A DNA stretch of 56,601 nucleotides from Bacteroidales bacterium (GTDB lineage: Bacteria > Bacteroidota > Bacteroidia > Bacteroidales > TTA-H9). The position numbers were made by a program, and so were the translations under genes. Under the pieces are notes generated by a model, which saw only the letters and a program-made list of their open reading frames with translations, was not told where the DNA came from and did no database searches. The stretch spans positions 1 through 56,601 of the forward strand of contig JAQVCV010000026.1 in assembly GCA_028689615.1 (NCBI GenBank), in the 5' to 3' direction. This document shows, in pieces, positions 22,924 to 31,926 of this stretch (position 1 is the stretch's first letter; every line of letters starts with the position of its first letter).

Positions 22924-25467
22924 ATGATTGCATCCCGTTTTCTGATCCGTTTTTTCTTTTTGCTGACAACCTGGGCAGCTGTAATTCAGGTAGAAGCACA
23001 GCAAATGGCAAAAATATCGGGCACTGTTACCGACCTCAACGGCAAGCCTATCGAACTGGCCAATGTGGCCATTCCTGGTAAACCCGGAGGGACTTCAACC
23101 GATCGGAAAGGGGGCTATGAATTGCTGGTACCAGCCCGGCAACCCATCACTGTGGTTTTCTCGTTTGTTGGTTACACCAGTTCCTCGCGCGACCTCAACC
23201 TGCAAGAGGGTGAACGAAAAATACTCAATATCAGGTTGGAGCCTTCGTCAACCATCCTGCCCGACATCACCATCGAAGATACCCGCATCCGCACCACCAC
23301 CCTCACCCGCATCGACCCCAAAGCCTCGGCCACAATCCCTTCGTTGAGTGGCAATGCCATCGAATCGCTGGTAAAAACAATGCCGGGAGTGTCGTCGAAT
23401 AATGAGCTTAGCAGCCAGTACAGCGTGAGGGGCGGTAATTACGACGAAAACCTGGTTTATGTAAACGATGTTGAAATCTACCGCCCTTTTCTGGTGCGTT
23501 CGGGGCAGCAGGAAGGGCTTAGCTTTTTGAACTCAGATTTGGTGTCGTCAATCCTTTTTTCGGCTGGAGGATTTGAAGCACGTTATGGCGACAAAATGTC
23601 GTCGGTGCTTGATATCAGGTACCGCAAACCGGTTGAATTTGGCGGATCGGCCTCGGTTAGCCTGTTGGGCGCCAACCTGCATCTGGAAGGTATCTCGCCA
23701 GATGCCCGCTGGACCTACCTGCTTGGCTTGCGTCAGAAATCGAACCATTCGATGCTGGGAAGCCTCGAAACCAAAGGCGATTACCAACCGTCGTTTACCG
23801 ATGTGCAGGGAGCAGTCAATTTCGACATCAACGAGAAGTGGGAGCTGTCGTTCCTGGGGAATTTCAGCCGCAATGCCTACAACCTGATCCCCAGCGATCG
23901 GGAAACCGATTTTGGTACCATCCAGGAAGCCTACAGGCTTAAGATATATTTCGATGGTCAGGAGGTTGACCGGTTCATCAACTATATGGGGGCTCTTACC
24001 CTGGCCTGGAAACCTACTCCTGGCAGCAGGTACAGCCTTACCGGATCGGCTTTCCATACCGATGAATGCGAAACGTACGACCTACAGGGGCAGTACTGGA
24101 TAGGGAAACTGGAGACCGACCTGGGAAGCAACGACTTTGGTTCGGTTACCGAGGCACAGGGAGTGGGAACCTATCTCAATCATGCCCGCAACAGGCTGGT
24201 TGCCGACGTAATCAACATAGAACACAGAGGTAATTATACCCGTGGACTTCACTTCCTGCAATGGGGATTGAAATGGCAATACGAACAGATTGACGACAAG
24301 ATAAACGAATGGGTTATGATCGACTCGGCAGGCTATTCCCTTCCCACCAACCCCGATTCGGTGGGCTATGTCGATCCCGATGCTCAACCCGATCGCCCCC
24401 TGTTTCTGTCGGAACTCTACACAACCAATAACTTCGTATCGTCTAACCGCTTCACCGCGTTTGTTCAGGATAACTGGGAGTTGGGCGACAGTTCCAACAA
24501 GCACATCACCCTTGGTATCAGAGCCCATTACTGGGATCTGAACCAACAGTTGCTCATCAGTCCCCGGGCAACCTTCTCGGTCAAACCCCGATGGAAGCGC
24601 GATGTGGTGCTTAGGCTTTCAGGCGGACTTTATTACCAACCACCTTTTTATCGTGAGTTGCGCGATCGCGACGGAACGGTTTATCCTGATGTTAAAGCAC
24701 AGCAATCGATTCACCTGGTTACCGGAGCCGACTACAATTTCATGGCCTGGAACCGTCCGTTTAAGCTTACCGCCGAAGTATATTACAAGTTTCTGAACAA
24801 CCTCATCCCGTATGAAGTGGATAATGTCAGAATTCGCTATTTGCCAACACAAACAGCCACGGGGTATGCAGCAGGATTTGATCTTAAAATCAACGGGGAA
24901 TTTGTCAAGGGAGCCGAATCGTGGGTAAGCCTCTCGGTGATGAAAACCGAAGAGGACATCAAAGACGATTTCTACTACAAATACTACAATCAAGCCGGAG
25001 AAGAGATTATTGCCGGTTACACAACCAATAATGTTGTGGCTGACAGTTTGAGGGTTGAGCCGGGCTACATTCCCAGGCCCACCGATCAGCGCTTTACCTT
25101 CAACCTGTTTTTTCAGGATTACCTTCCGGGCAATCCTTCCTATAAGATGCACCTCAATCTGGTGTATGGCAGTTCGTTACCCTTCGGTCCACCGTCGTCG
25201 CCCAAGTATTTGCACACTTTGCGCATCCCTCCTTACCGAAGGGTTGATATTGGATTTAGCAAGATGTTGAAAAGTCAGGATAAACCAGGCAAATGGATTT
25301 TCAGGCATTTTAAGGAAATTTGGGTTACGGCAGAGGTTTTCAACCTGTTGCAGTTCAACAACACCATCTCTTATCTTTGGGTAACCGATGTTAACCAACG
25401 GCGCTACGCCATTCCTAACCACCTCACACCCCGCCAGATCAATGTTAAGCTGGCCGCCAGATTTTAG
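22924..25467 (+). CDS. TonB-dependent receptor with carboxypeptidase-regulatory-like domain
   Basis: The product has 847 residues. A signal peptide (1-25, ending VEAQ) is followed by a CarboxypepD_reg-like domain (about 30-115) with ISGTVTDLNGKPIELANV. A plug domain (about 130-235) carries YSVRGGNYDENLVYVNDVEIYRPFLVRSG, and GGFEARYGDKMSSVLDI leads into a barrel that runs to a terminal INVKLAARF. It is not SusC-like, as the SusC signature motifs and a SusD partner are missing. The ligand is unknown. The TAG stop overlaps the stop of the reverse-strand gene downstream by 4 nt. Confidence 0.9.
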   Translation: MIASRFLIRFFFLLTTWAAVIQVEAQQMAKISGTVTDLNGKPIELANVAIPGKPGGTSTDRKGGYELLVPARQPITVVFSFVGYTSSSRDLNLQEGERKILNIRLEPSSTILPDITIEDTRIRTTTLTRIDPKASATIPSLSGNAIESLVKTMPGVSSNNELSSQYSVRGGNYDENLVYVNDVEIYRPFLVRSGQQEGLSFLNSDLVSSILFSAGGFEARYGDKMSSVLDIRYRKPVEFGGSASVSLLGANLHLEGISPDARWTYLLGLRQKSNHSMLGSLETKGDYQPSFTDVQGAVNFDINEKWELSFLGNFSRNAYNLIPSDRETDFGTIQEAYRLKIYFDGQEVDRFINYMGALTLAWKPTPGSRYSLTGSAFHTDECETYDLQGQYWIGKLETDLGSNDFGSVTEAQGVGTYLNHARNRLVADVINIEHRGNYTRGLHFLQWGLKWQYEQIDDKINEWVMIDSAGYSLPTNPDSVGYVDPDAQPDRPLFLSELYTTNNFVSSNRFTAFVQDNWELGDSSNKHITLGIRAHYWDLNQQLLISPRATFSVKPRWKRDVVLRLSGGLYYQPPFYRELRDRDGTVYPDVKAQQSIHLVTGADYNFMAWNRPFKLTAEVYYKFLNNLIPYEVDNVRIRYLPTQTATGYAAGFDLKINGEFVKGAESWVSLSVMKTEEDIKDDFYYKYYNQAGEEIIAGYTTNNVVADSLRVEPGYIPRPTDQRFTFNLFFQDYLPGNPSYKMHLNLVYGSSLPFGPPSSPKYLHTLRIPPYRRVDIGFSKMLKSQDKPGKWIFRHFKEIWVTAEVFNLLQFNNTISYLWVTDVNQRRYAIPNHLTPRQINVKLAARF

Positions 25468-25982
25468 TCCTTTCCCTGGTTTTGCTGTTCGCGCTGTTCG
25501 ATTGCTCGTTTACGGGCTCTTTCGATTAACCGTTTTTCGGTGAGGCCTTCAAAAGGTTTGATCATCAAGGCTATCATCCCCTTGAGGGCATAGCCCAGGT
25601 AGGTTGATAACGAACCAAAAGTTACCAGCATCTGGTCGATACGCGGTTCGATAAGAGCTTCCGAGACAAGAAACAGGGCCAAAGCTACAGCAAAAACTAC
25701 GGTGGTGGCCTTTCTTCCCATCCGGGCTTTCTGCAGATCGTCGATGGTTTGCGTAAGCCGGTGGTTGGTGCGCGAAAGCTCGTGGTTGGCCTGGTCAATT
25801 TTTCGCTGGAGTCTGTCGCTTATCTTCGTGAGCATCCGGGTTTGAGCCAGCAGGTCGTCGTAGGCATTCACCATCTGCGCGTAATCGGCTGCCTTCACCG
25901 CGCCTTCGCCTGCTTGCGCAAGCACGTGCCGCGAATGGTTGAGTATGGTTTCCTCCTGATTGAAAATTCCTTCCTTTTCCAT
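25464..25982 (-). CDS. Unrecognised coiled-coil membrane protein
   Basis: The 172-residue protein has a long coiled-coil-like region (about 40-85, with SDRLQRKIDQANHEL and TNHRLTQTIDDLQK). A membrane segment follows (about 91-112, VVFAVALALFLVSEALI) and perhaps a second, weaker one near GYALKGMIALMI. It ends in a basic, Gln-rich tail. No family is clear to me. It is convergent with the TonB receptor, their stop codons overlapping by 4 nt, and divergent from the exonuclease gene, with both promoter boxes in the shared upstream gap. Confidence 0.75.
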   Translation of the reverse strand: MEKEGIFNQEETILNHSRHVLAQAGEGAVKAADYAQMVNAYDDLLAQTRMLTKISDRLQRKIDQANHELSRTNHRLTQTIDDLQKARMGRKATTVVFAVALALFLVSEALIEPRIDQMLVTFGSLSTYLGYALKGMIALMIKPFEGLTEKRLIERARKRAIEQREQQNQGKD

Positions 25983-26008
25983 CTTAACGTCTTTATTTAA
26001 TCGTTGCT

Positions 26009-26016
26009 CAAAGTTA
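26009..26016 (-). promoter_or_regulatory. Promoter -7 box, reverse strand (TAACTTTG)
   Basis: Read on the reverse strand this is TAACTTTG, a TAnnTTTG match 26 nt before the ATG of the coiled-coil membrane protein gene. Confidence 0.55.
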
Positions 26017-26047
26017 ACAAGATTGCTTCAATACAGCTAAAAAACGC

Positions 26048-26055
26048 TACATTTG
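26048..26055 (+). promoter_or_regulatory. Promoter -7 box (TACATTTG) of the exonuclease gene
   Basis: It matches TAnnTTTG and lies 23 nt before the TTG start at 26079. It faces away from the reverse-strand box at 26009, making a divergent promoter pair. Confidence 0.65.
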
Positions 26056-26078
26056 CATAGGATTTAAAACAAACCGAG

Positions 26079-26681
26079 TTGCTTTTTAGTCAAGAAATAG
26101 CCGATAGATACGCCAAAGAGATCGGACCGGAATTAATCGAAAGCCTTCCTGTAATGACCTGGTCGGGCGGCATCGTGGTGGTTGATAAACCAGAATTGGT
26201 AGAGCCTGCCGTGACCGAATTGATGCAGCACGATATTTTGGGTTTTGATACCGAAACCAGGCCCAGTTTTAGAAAAGGAGAATACCACCCCGTAGCTCTT
26301 ATACAACTTTCAACAGCTACAACAGTATATCTTTTTCGCCTCAATTTGATCGGTTTCCCGGTGCCACTGCAGCAACTGCTGGCCAACCAGGCGGTGATAA
26401 AAGTTGGCATAGGCCTCGACAACGATCTGCCCGAGCTAAAAAAACTTCACCGTTTCGTCCCGGCTGGTTTCGTCGATCTGAACAAAGTGGTTACCAGCCT
26501 CGGGTTTATCAACACCGGTGCTAAAAAACTCACCGCCCTGATTTTGGGTTACCGCCTCAGCAAAACCAAGCAGACAAGCAACTGGGAATCAGAAATCCTT
26601 ACCCCGGGTCAGTTGAGCTATGCCGCTATCGACGCTTGGGTGTGCCGTGAGATATACCTTAGACTTCAAGGGGTTGAATAA
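26079..26681 (+). CDS. 3'-5' exonuclease domain protein (RNase D-like, DEDDy)
   Basis: The 200-residue protein is a single 3'-5' exonuclease domain. It shows GFDTETRPSF (Asp and Glu of motif I), GIGLDNDLPEL (motif II region) and LSYAAIDAW (Tyr and Asp of the DEDDy motif III). The HRDC domains of full RNase D are absent, as usual for this short Bacteroidota form. It probably trims structured RNA or DNA 3' ends. The start is TTG at 26079: the N-terminal SLPVMTWSGGIVVVD region is conserved in the family, and the first internal ATG would cut into it. Confidence 0.87.
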   Translation: MLFSQEIADRYAKEIGPELIESLPVMTWSGGIVVVDKPELVEPAVTELMQHDILGFDTETRPSFRKGEYHPVALIQLSTATTVYLFRLNLIGFPVPLQQLLANQAVIKVGIGLDNDLPELKKLHRFVPAGFVDLNKVVTSLGFINTGAKKLTALILGYRLSKTKQTSNWESEILTPGQLSYAAIDAWVCREIYLRLQGVE

Positions 26682-26739
26682 TAGAGGGTGTTGACTTCTC
26701 TCAGGATATTTGCTACATTTATGGGAAATTTTAATCACC

Positions 26740-27570
26740 ATGAAAACGTCATTTTTTCTTCTATTCGCTCTTGCTGCTTCGCTTTTAGTGGTAGGACAAA
26801 ACCGCACCGGGTCTCAAAACCTTGATTTTGAGTATTGGACTGACAGCACGGGTGCTTTTGGCTACCAGGCTGAGGGTTTTTTTGTGGTGAACATGCTTTT
26901 TCAGCAGCGAGACACCGTGCAACCCAAAAACGGACAGTTTTCACTAAACCTGAACACTGCTCAACTGAATTCATCGGTAGCACAGTCGTCGGCACGATCT
27001 GACGAGCCATACACCGGCCGCCCGACCTTGCTGACGGGGTGGACCCGCTATGAGATTTCGGGTAACGACACAGCTTACGTGGTGGTGCATCTGACCAAAC
27101 TAGGCAGAACGGTTGGGCAAGGGTTGCACACTTTTCGGGCTGGTGATTCACAAAACTGGTTGCCGGTTGAGGTACCCGTTACCTACTCATCAAACGAAAT
27201 CCCCGACACCCTCACCTTGTTGTTTTATCTTGAACCTGTGGTTGATACCTCTGGAGGAGCCGGATTTTACATCCCCTCGCAAATCGGTTTCGACGATTTC
27301 AGCCTTGGAGCAACCGGAATGGAAACCCACCCCAATGCTTCATGCAGCATCTATCCCAATCCGGCTACAGACAAGGTTCATCTTCATGGCATGATCGGAA
27401 CGGTTGAGCTACAAGTTTACAACACCAAGGGAGAGCTCGTAAAACAACTGAGAACCAACGAACAGTGGTTCAGCGTGGCTGATTTGCCCAACGGGCTGTA
27501 TCTGTTGAAGATGCGTGACTCAGACCAATCCTTTACAACGCCGCTAATGAAAACTGGCAGGCTTCGTTAG
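26740..27570 (+). CDS. Secreted protein with T9SS type A sorting tail
   Basis: The 276-residue product has a signal peptide (MKTSFFLLFALAASLLVVGQ), a beta-rich middle region (about 25-195), and a C-terminal Por-secretion tail (about 205-276) starting CSIYPNPATDKVHLHG and including LQVYNTKGELV and LPNGLYLLKM. This tail sends proteins through the type IX secretion system for surface attachment or release. The middle domain resembles the PCMD-like beta-sandwich regions of such cargo, but I make no specific call. No T9SS machinery gene is in the window. Its last 27 nt overlap the convergent acpH-like gene. Confidence 0.85.
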   Translation: MKTSFFLLFALAASLLVVGQNRTGSQNLDFEYWTDSTGAFGYQAEGFFVVNMLFQQRDTVQPKNGQFSLNLNTAQLNSSVAQSSARSDEPYTGRPTLLTGWTRYEISGNDTAYVVVHLTKLGRTVGQGLHTFRAGDSQNWLPVEVPVTYSSNEIPDTLTLLFYLEPVVDTSGGAGFYIPSQIGFDDFSLGATGMETHPNASCSIYPNPATDKVHLHGMIGTVELQVYNTKGELVKQLRTNEQWFSVADLPNGLYLLKMRDSDQSFTTPLMKTGRLR

Positions 27571-28212
27571 ATCAACAACCTGTCGAAAAAGTGGCATTTG
27601 ATGCCGGAAGTCGAGTTCAACGGCTGGTGTTAGTCGGGCAATGAATTCGTGAGCCTTTGCCGTAACTTCGGGCATGAAGGCCTGAAACAGGTTGTCGAAC
27701 GGTTCGTAATAGCGCGATAACGTGGCTGTGGCCTGTTTCATAGTTGACTGATATTGGGTTCGGCGGTGCATCCCGTCGAATACCTTATCGAGAAACCCCT
27801 TATCAGCATAATTCAGCAACCAGTTGTCGTTAACCATATACGGGAGAATTCGTTGGGTTTTTGCTGGCAGCCACGGTAACCGGTGCTGCAAAACCTGATA
27901 GCAGTTTGACGCGAAATCGGCCAGTGGTAGCGTTGCATACTTATCCCAATGCAGAGCCAGAAAGTGGTCGAGAAGAATATCGGCCACAATACCCGACCAT
28001 CTGCCATGTTCGGAACTGAGCCACAGGGAGATATCTTTAACCCTGGGGTGCTGATCGGTGAAAGAATCGAGAAGCCGGTGCACCTCAACCCCCTGCCGGG
28101 TTGATGTTGGTAAGGTTTCGATAGCCCTCCCTTTGACCGCGTCGGCTATGAAACTGCCGGTCAGAAAATTGGCATCGAGCGTGCTAACATACAGATGTCC
28201 AAGAAAATTCAT
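27544..28212 (-). CDS. acpH: Acyl carrier protein phosphodiesterase (AcpH-like)
   Basis: The 222-residue protein starts MNFLGHLYVS, the hallmark opening of ACP phosphodiesterases (PF04336). It goes on with NFLTGSFIADAVKGR, GVEVHRLLDSFTDQHP and ADILLDHFLALHW, which hold the His and Asp residues of this HD-like family. The enzyme removes the 4'-phosphopantetheine group from holo-ACP. The length is close to that of the E. coli enzyme. Its 3' end overlaps the T9SS cargo gene by 27 nt in convergent orientation, and its 5' side faces the iorA promoter. Confidence 0.88.
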   Translation of the reverse strand: MNFLGHLYVSTLDANFLTGSFIADAVKGRAIETLPTSTRQGVEVHRLLDSFTDQHPRVKDISLWLSSEHGRWSGIVADILLDHFLALHWDKYATLPLADFASNCYQVLQHRLPWLPAKTQRILPYMVNDNWLLNYADKGFLDKVFDGMHRRTQYQSTMKQATATLSRYYEPFDNLFQAFMPEVTAKAHEFIARLTPAVELDFRHQMPLFRQVVDLTKPASFH

Positions 28213-28278
28213 CCGCTATTTTTTGCCGGTAAAGGTAGGCAATCTGAAATGGGAAGAGGCAAAACCAACAAAATTTCG

Positions 28279-28286
28279 TAGCTTTG
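28279..28286 (+). promoter_or_regulatory. Promoter -7 box (TAGCTTTG) of iorAB
   Basis: It matches TAnnTTTG and lies 39 nt before the iorA ATG at 28326. Confidence 0.6.
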
Positions 28287-28325
28287 TGCATGATAAGCCC
28301 CGCCTTGATATAAAACTAAATCACC

Positions 28326-29933
28326 ATGCAAAAACTGGTTTTATTGGGAGACGAAGCCATTGCCCAGGCTGCAATCGACGCCGGAATTTCAGGCATTTAC
28401 GCCTATCCGGGAACTCCCTCCACCGAAATTACTGAATACGTTCAACACTCAAAAGAGGCTGCTGCCAAAGGAATAAAAGCCTGTTGGACAGCCAACGAAA
28501 AAACTGCCATGGAGACTGCCCTGGGCATGTCGTATGCCGGAAAGCGCACCATGGTTTGTATGAAACACGTGGGATTAAACGTGGCCGCCGACCCCTTCAT
28601 CAACTCTGCTGTTACAGGAGCCAACGGCGGTTTGGTTGTGGTATCGGCCGACGATCCCTCGATGCACTCATCACAAAATGAGCAGGATTCCCGTTTCTTT
28701 GGCAAATTCGCCCTACTGCCTATTCTTGAACCTTCCAACCAACAGGAAGCCTACGACATGGTTCGCTATGCTTTCGATTTGTCGGAAACTTTCAGGCTGC
28801 CTGTTTTGCTTCGGATTACCACCAGGCTGGCACACAGCCGCTCCGGTGTAGAAACCAAACCACAGCGCGATCAAAATGCCTTGACTCTTCCCTCCAATCT
28901 GCGCCAGTTTGTTTTGCTTCCCGCCATTGCACGCAAGCAATACAAAGTGCTGCTCAACCAACAGGTTGCTTTGGAAAAAGAATCGGAAGGTGCCGGGTTC
29001 AACAGCTATACCGAAGGTTCTGACAACTCCCGCGGAATAATAGCCACCGGATTGGCCTATAATTATTTGATGGAGAATTACCCCGACAGAAAGGTACCCT
29101 ATCCTGTTGTTAAAATCGGACAGTATCCCCTCCCTCTGGCCATGATTGAAAAACTCGCCGACACCTGCGCCGAGATTGTTGTGATGGAAGAGGGAATGCC
29201 CATCGTGGAAGAGCAGCTGGCTGGTTTGCTTCGTCGCGGACTGAAGGTGCGTGGACGCCTCGATGGTACCCTGCCACGTGATGGTGAGTTGAATCCCAAC
29301 CTGGTAGCCGTTGCCCTGGGACTTACTGATACCCGTGGCGAAGCCGTTCCTGCTATTGTGGCACCGCGTCCACCGTCGCTTTGCGTTGGTTGTCCGCACA
29401 CCGACTCGTATATTGCCCTTAACGAAGCCCTGAACGAACACTCGAAGGGCAGGGTTTTCTCTGATATTGGTTGCTATACCCTGGCCGCGTTGCCCCCTTT
29501 GGAGGCCATCAATTCGTGTGTTGACATGGGAGCCTCCATTACCATGGCCAAAGGTGCTGCCGACGCCGGTTTGGTGCCTGCCGTGGCTGTTATCGGCGAT
29601 TCAACCTTCACCCACTCCGGCATGACTGGTTTGCTCGACGCCGTCATTAGCAAATCACCCATTACCGTGCTCATTCTTGATAACAGCACTACCGGTATGA
29701 CAGGCGGACAGCCTTCGGAAGCCTTCGGAAGATTGAAAGATATAGTAACAGGATTGGGTGTTGAACCCGAACACATCAGGATTTTGAAACCACTCAGGAA
29801 AAATCACGCTGAAAACGTGCAGGCTATCAAAGAAGAGCTAGCATATCAGGGCGTTTCGGTGGTTATACCCACCCGCGAGTGTATTCAAACGCTCAACAAA
29901 CGGATGCGCGAGAAATTTAAGAACAAGAAGTAA
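28326..29933 (+). CDS. iorA: Indolepyruvate ferredoxin oxidoreductase, alpha subunit
   Basis: This 535-residue thiamine-diphosphate enzyme subunit converts aryl pyruvates (from Trp, Phe or Tyr) to aryl-acetyl-CoA, or runs in reverse. An N-terminal pyrimidine-binding domain opens with LLGDEAIAQAAIDAGISGIYAYPGTPSTEI-type sequence (about 5-180). A middle domain follows, then a C-terminal TPP domain (about 350-535) with SLCVGCPHT, FSDIGCYTL and a GDSTF-x16-LDNSTTGMTGGQ motif. Archaeal IorA ends in a ferredoxin domain with eight Cys; none is present here, so electrons must leave by another route. iorB follows after 40 nt. Confidence 0.92.
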   Translation: MQKLVLLGDEAIAQAAIDAGISGIYAYPGTPSTEITEYVQHSKEAAAKGIKACWTANEKTAMETALGMSYAGKRTMVCMKHVGLNVAADPFINSAVTGANGGLVVVSADDPSMHSSQNEQDSRFFGKFALLPILEPSNQQEAYDMVRYAFDLSETFRLPVLLRITTRLAHSRSGVETKPQRDQNALTLPSNLRQFVLLPAIARKQYKVLLNQQVALEKESEGAGFNSYTEGSDNSRGIIATGLAYNYLMENYPDRKVPYPVVKIGQYPLPLAMIEKLADTCAEIVVMEEGMPIVEEQLAGLLRRGLKVRGRLDGTLPRDGELNPNLVAVALGLTDTRGEAVPAIVAPRPPSLCVGCPHTDSYIALNEALNEHSKGRVFSDIGCYTLAALPPLEAINSCVDMGASITMAKGAADAGLVPAVAVIGDSTFTHSGMTGLLDAVISKSPITVLILDNSTTGMTGGQPSEAFGRLKDIVTGLGVEPEHIRILKPLRKNHAENVQAIKEELAYQGVSVVIPTRECIQTLNKRMREKFKNKK

Positions 29934-29973
29934 CCGGCTTTTGAGCCTTTTTATTGATCAAATTTAAGTTGTT

Positions 29974-30555
29974 ATGAAAAAAGATATCATTCTGGCCGGT
30001 GTTGGCGGGCAAGGTATTTTAAGCATCGCTGCCATCATTGGCACCGCAGCTGTTTCGTCGGGTTTGTATGTGAAACAAGCCGAGGTACACGGCATGTCGC
30101 AACGTGGTGGCGATGTGCAGTCAAACCTGCGTCTCTCTTCCGATCCTATAGCTTCCGACCTGATCCCTTTTGGTAAAGCCGATATGATCATAAGCGTTGA
30201 GCCTATGGAATCGCTTCGCTATTTGCCCTACCTGTCGCCCGAGGGCTGGCTCATCACCAACACAACCCCCTTTGTCAACATCCCCAATTATCCTGCTATT
30301 GAACAGGTGATGCAAGAGGTTGGCAAAGTAAAACATCACATCATTCTTGATGCCGATAAGATGGCTGCTGATTCAGGGTCGTCGCGTTCGGCCAACGTGG
30401 TGATTTTGGGAGCCGCCTCGCCTTTCCTCGATATTCCGATGGAGGTGCTTGAAAAGGCCATCAGGGCAATATTTGGACGTAAAGGTGATGAGGTGGTCAA
30501 TCTCAACCTGAATGCCCTCCGTCTTGGTCGTCAGCTTGCTGAAAATCAGATGTAA
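29974..30555 (+). CDS. iorB: Indolepyruvate ferredoxin oxidoreductase, beta subunit
   Basis: The 193-residue protein is the gamma-type domain partner of IorA (PF01558). It shows ILAGVGGQGILSIAAIIG at the N-terminus, AEVHGMSQRGGDVQSNLR near residues 37-54 and GKADMIISVEPMESLRYL. It completes the two-subunit aryl-pyruvate oxidoreductase. The size is normal for IorB. A strong terminator follows, so iorA and iorB are a two-gene operon. Confidence 0.93.
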   Translation: MKKDIILAGVGGQGILSIAAIIGTAAVSSGLYVKQAEVHGMSQRGGDVQSNLRLSSDPIASDLIPFGKADMIISVEPMESLRYLPYLSPEGWLITNTTPFVNIPNYPAIEQVMQEVGKVKHHIILDADKMAADSGSSRSANVVILGAASPFLDIPMEVLEKAIRAIFGRKGDEVVNLNLNALRLGRQLAENQM

Positions 30556-30585
30556 AATAATTGTAACCGGGCTTGATGCCTGTTT

Positions 30586-30618
30586 CAACGAGGCTGGATC
30601 TTCCAGCCTCGTTGTTTT
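30586..30618 (+). terminator. Intrinsic terminator after iorB
   Basis: CAACGAGGCTGGA (30586-30598) pairs perfectly with TCCAGCCTCGTTG (30602-30614), with a 3-nt loop and TTTT after it. It ends 13 nt before the next gene's ATG. Confidence 0.88.
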
Positions 30619-30630
30619 AAACTCCTGATC

Positions 30631-31926
30631 ATGAAACGACCCTTGATTGAAATATTTGTCCTTGCCCTGGCAGGCATCTTGTTGGTGGTGGCAGCCAATT
30701 GGATTTTTTATACCGGACGTCAGATCGACGAACTTGTGGGAAGTCGCCAGCCATTCGTTCCCGAACCTGAGTTGGAATACGGCATTGAGGTTGATTCGCT
30801 TCATGTGGAAAAAGGGCAAATAAAGCTGGGGCAAAACCTTTCAACCCTGCTGGGAGGCTACGGGATGACTCCCCGGGCAGTTGACAAATTGGTCAAAAAG
30901 TGCGACGGGGTGTTTGATCTGCGACGGATTAAAGCCGGGCAACCCTACACCATTATGACCCTGCGTGACTCCTCAAAATCGCTGCAGTATTTTGTTTACG
31001 AAGACTCGCCACTCTCGTACGTTATTTTCGATTTGCGCGATACATTGTCTGTAGCCTTTGGAGAGCGGGAGGTTTTGGTTTCAACGTCGCAAGCTTTCGG
31101 AACCATTCAATCATCGTTGTGGAATGCCCTTGCCTCAACCTCCGATGGGGTAGCCCTTGCTTCTGCAATGGAAGGGGTTTATGGATGGGTAATTGATTTT
31201 TTCGGACTTCAACGTGGCGATAGTTTTAAGCTCCTTTATGAAAGCCTGTCGGTTGAAGGCAAGCAAGTTGGAACCGGAAAGATACTCGCGGCCAGTTTCA
31301 CTACTCAAGGCAAAACCTATCAGGCCTTTCATTTTCAGAACGACTCGTTGGGAGTTTCTGCAGATTATTTCGACGAGACTGGACAGAGCCTGCGCAGAGC
31401 CTTTTTAAAGTCGCCGATGAAATTCAGCCGCATTAGTTCCAGATTTTCGGCCCGACGCTACCACCCGGTTTTGAAGATTTACCGGCCTCATCACGGTGTT
31501 GATTATGCTGCACCCACAGGTACTCCGGTTTTTACTATCGGAGCCGGAACCGTGGCTGAGGTTGGGTTTCAGCGCAGCGGGGCTGGCAGATATTTGAAAA
31601 TAAGGCACAACAGTGTTTATACCACCGTTTATATGCATTTGAACGGCTATGCCAAAGGGATAAAAAATGGTGTGAAAGTGAACCAGGGAGATTTGATTGG
31701 TTATGTGGGTCGTACGGGCCTTGCTACAGGGCCACATCTCGATTTCAGGGTTTATAAAAACGGGAAACCTATCGATCCGCTGAAGATGGAATCACCCCCG
31801 GCAAAGCCGATTCCAACTGAATGCCTCGCGGTTTATAAAAATGCCATTCTTCCGCTGGTTGAGCAATTGAATGCTCTTGAAGAAAATCAAACCGAGGGGA
31901 AAATTAGTAAACAGCCACTTCGGTGA
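30631..31926 (+). CDS. M23-family peptidoglycan endopeptidase
   Basis: The product has 431 residues. One N-terminal membrane anchor (about 5-25) leads into periplasmic domains with a LysM/OapA-like segment (about 60-120, LSTLLGGYGM). A C-terminal M23 domain (about 270-395) has HHGVDYAAPTGTPV (metal His287 and Asp291), VYMHLNGYA and GPHLDFRV. In LytM and MepM the last motif is H-x-H, whose second His binds zinc; here it is H369-L-D371. Asp can bind zinc, so activity is possible. It probably cuts cross-links during wall growth. Its last 23 nt overlap the convergent response-regulator gene. Confidence 0.87.
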   Translation: MKRPLIEIFVLALAGILLVVAANWIFYTGRQIDELVGSRQPFVPEPELEYGIEVDSLHVEKGQIKLGQNLSTLLGGYGMTPRAVDKLVKKCDGVFDLRRIKAGQPYTIMTLRDSSKSLQYFVYEDSPLSYVIFDLRDTLSVAFGEREVLVSTSQAFGTIQSSLWNALASTSDGVALASAMEGVYGWVIDFFGLQRGDSFKLLYESLSVEGKQVGTGKILAASFTTQGKTYQAFHFQNDSLGVSADYFDETGQSLRRAFLKSPMKFSRISSRFSARRYHPVLKIYRPHHGVDYAAPTGTPVFTIGAGTVAEVGFQRSGAGRYLKIRHNSVYTTVYMHLNGYAKGIKNGVKVNQGDLIGYVGRTGLATGPHLDFRVYKNGKPIDPLKMESPPAKPIPTECLAVYKNAILPLVEQLNALEENQTEGKISKQPLR

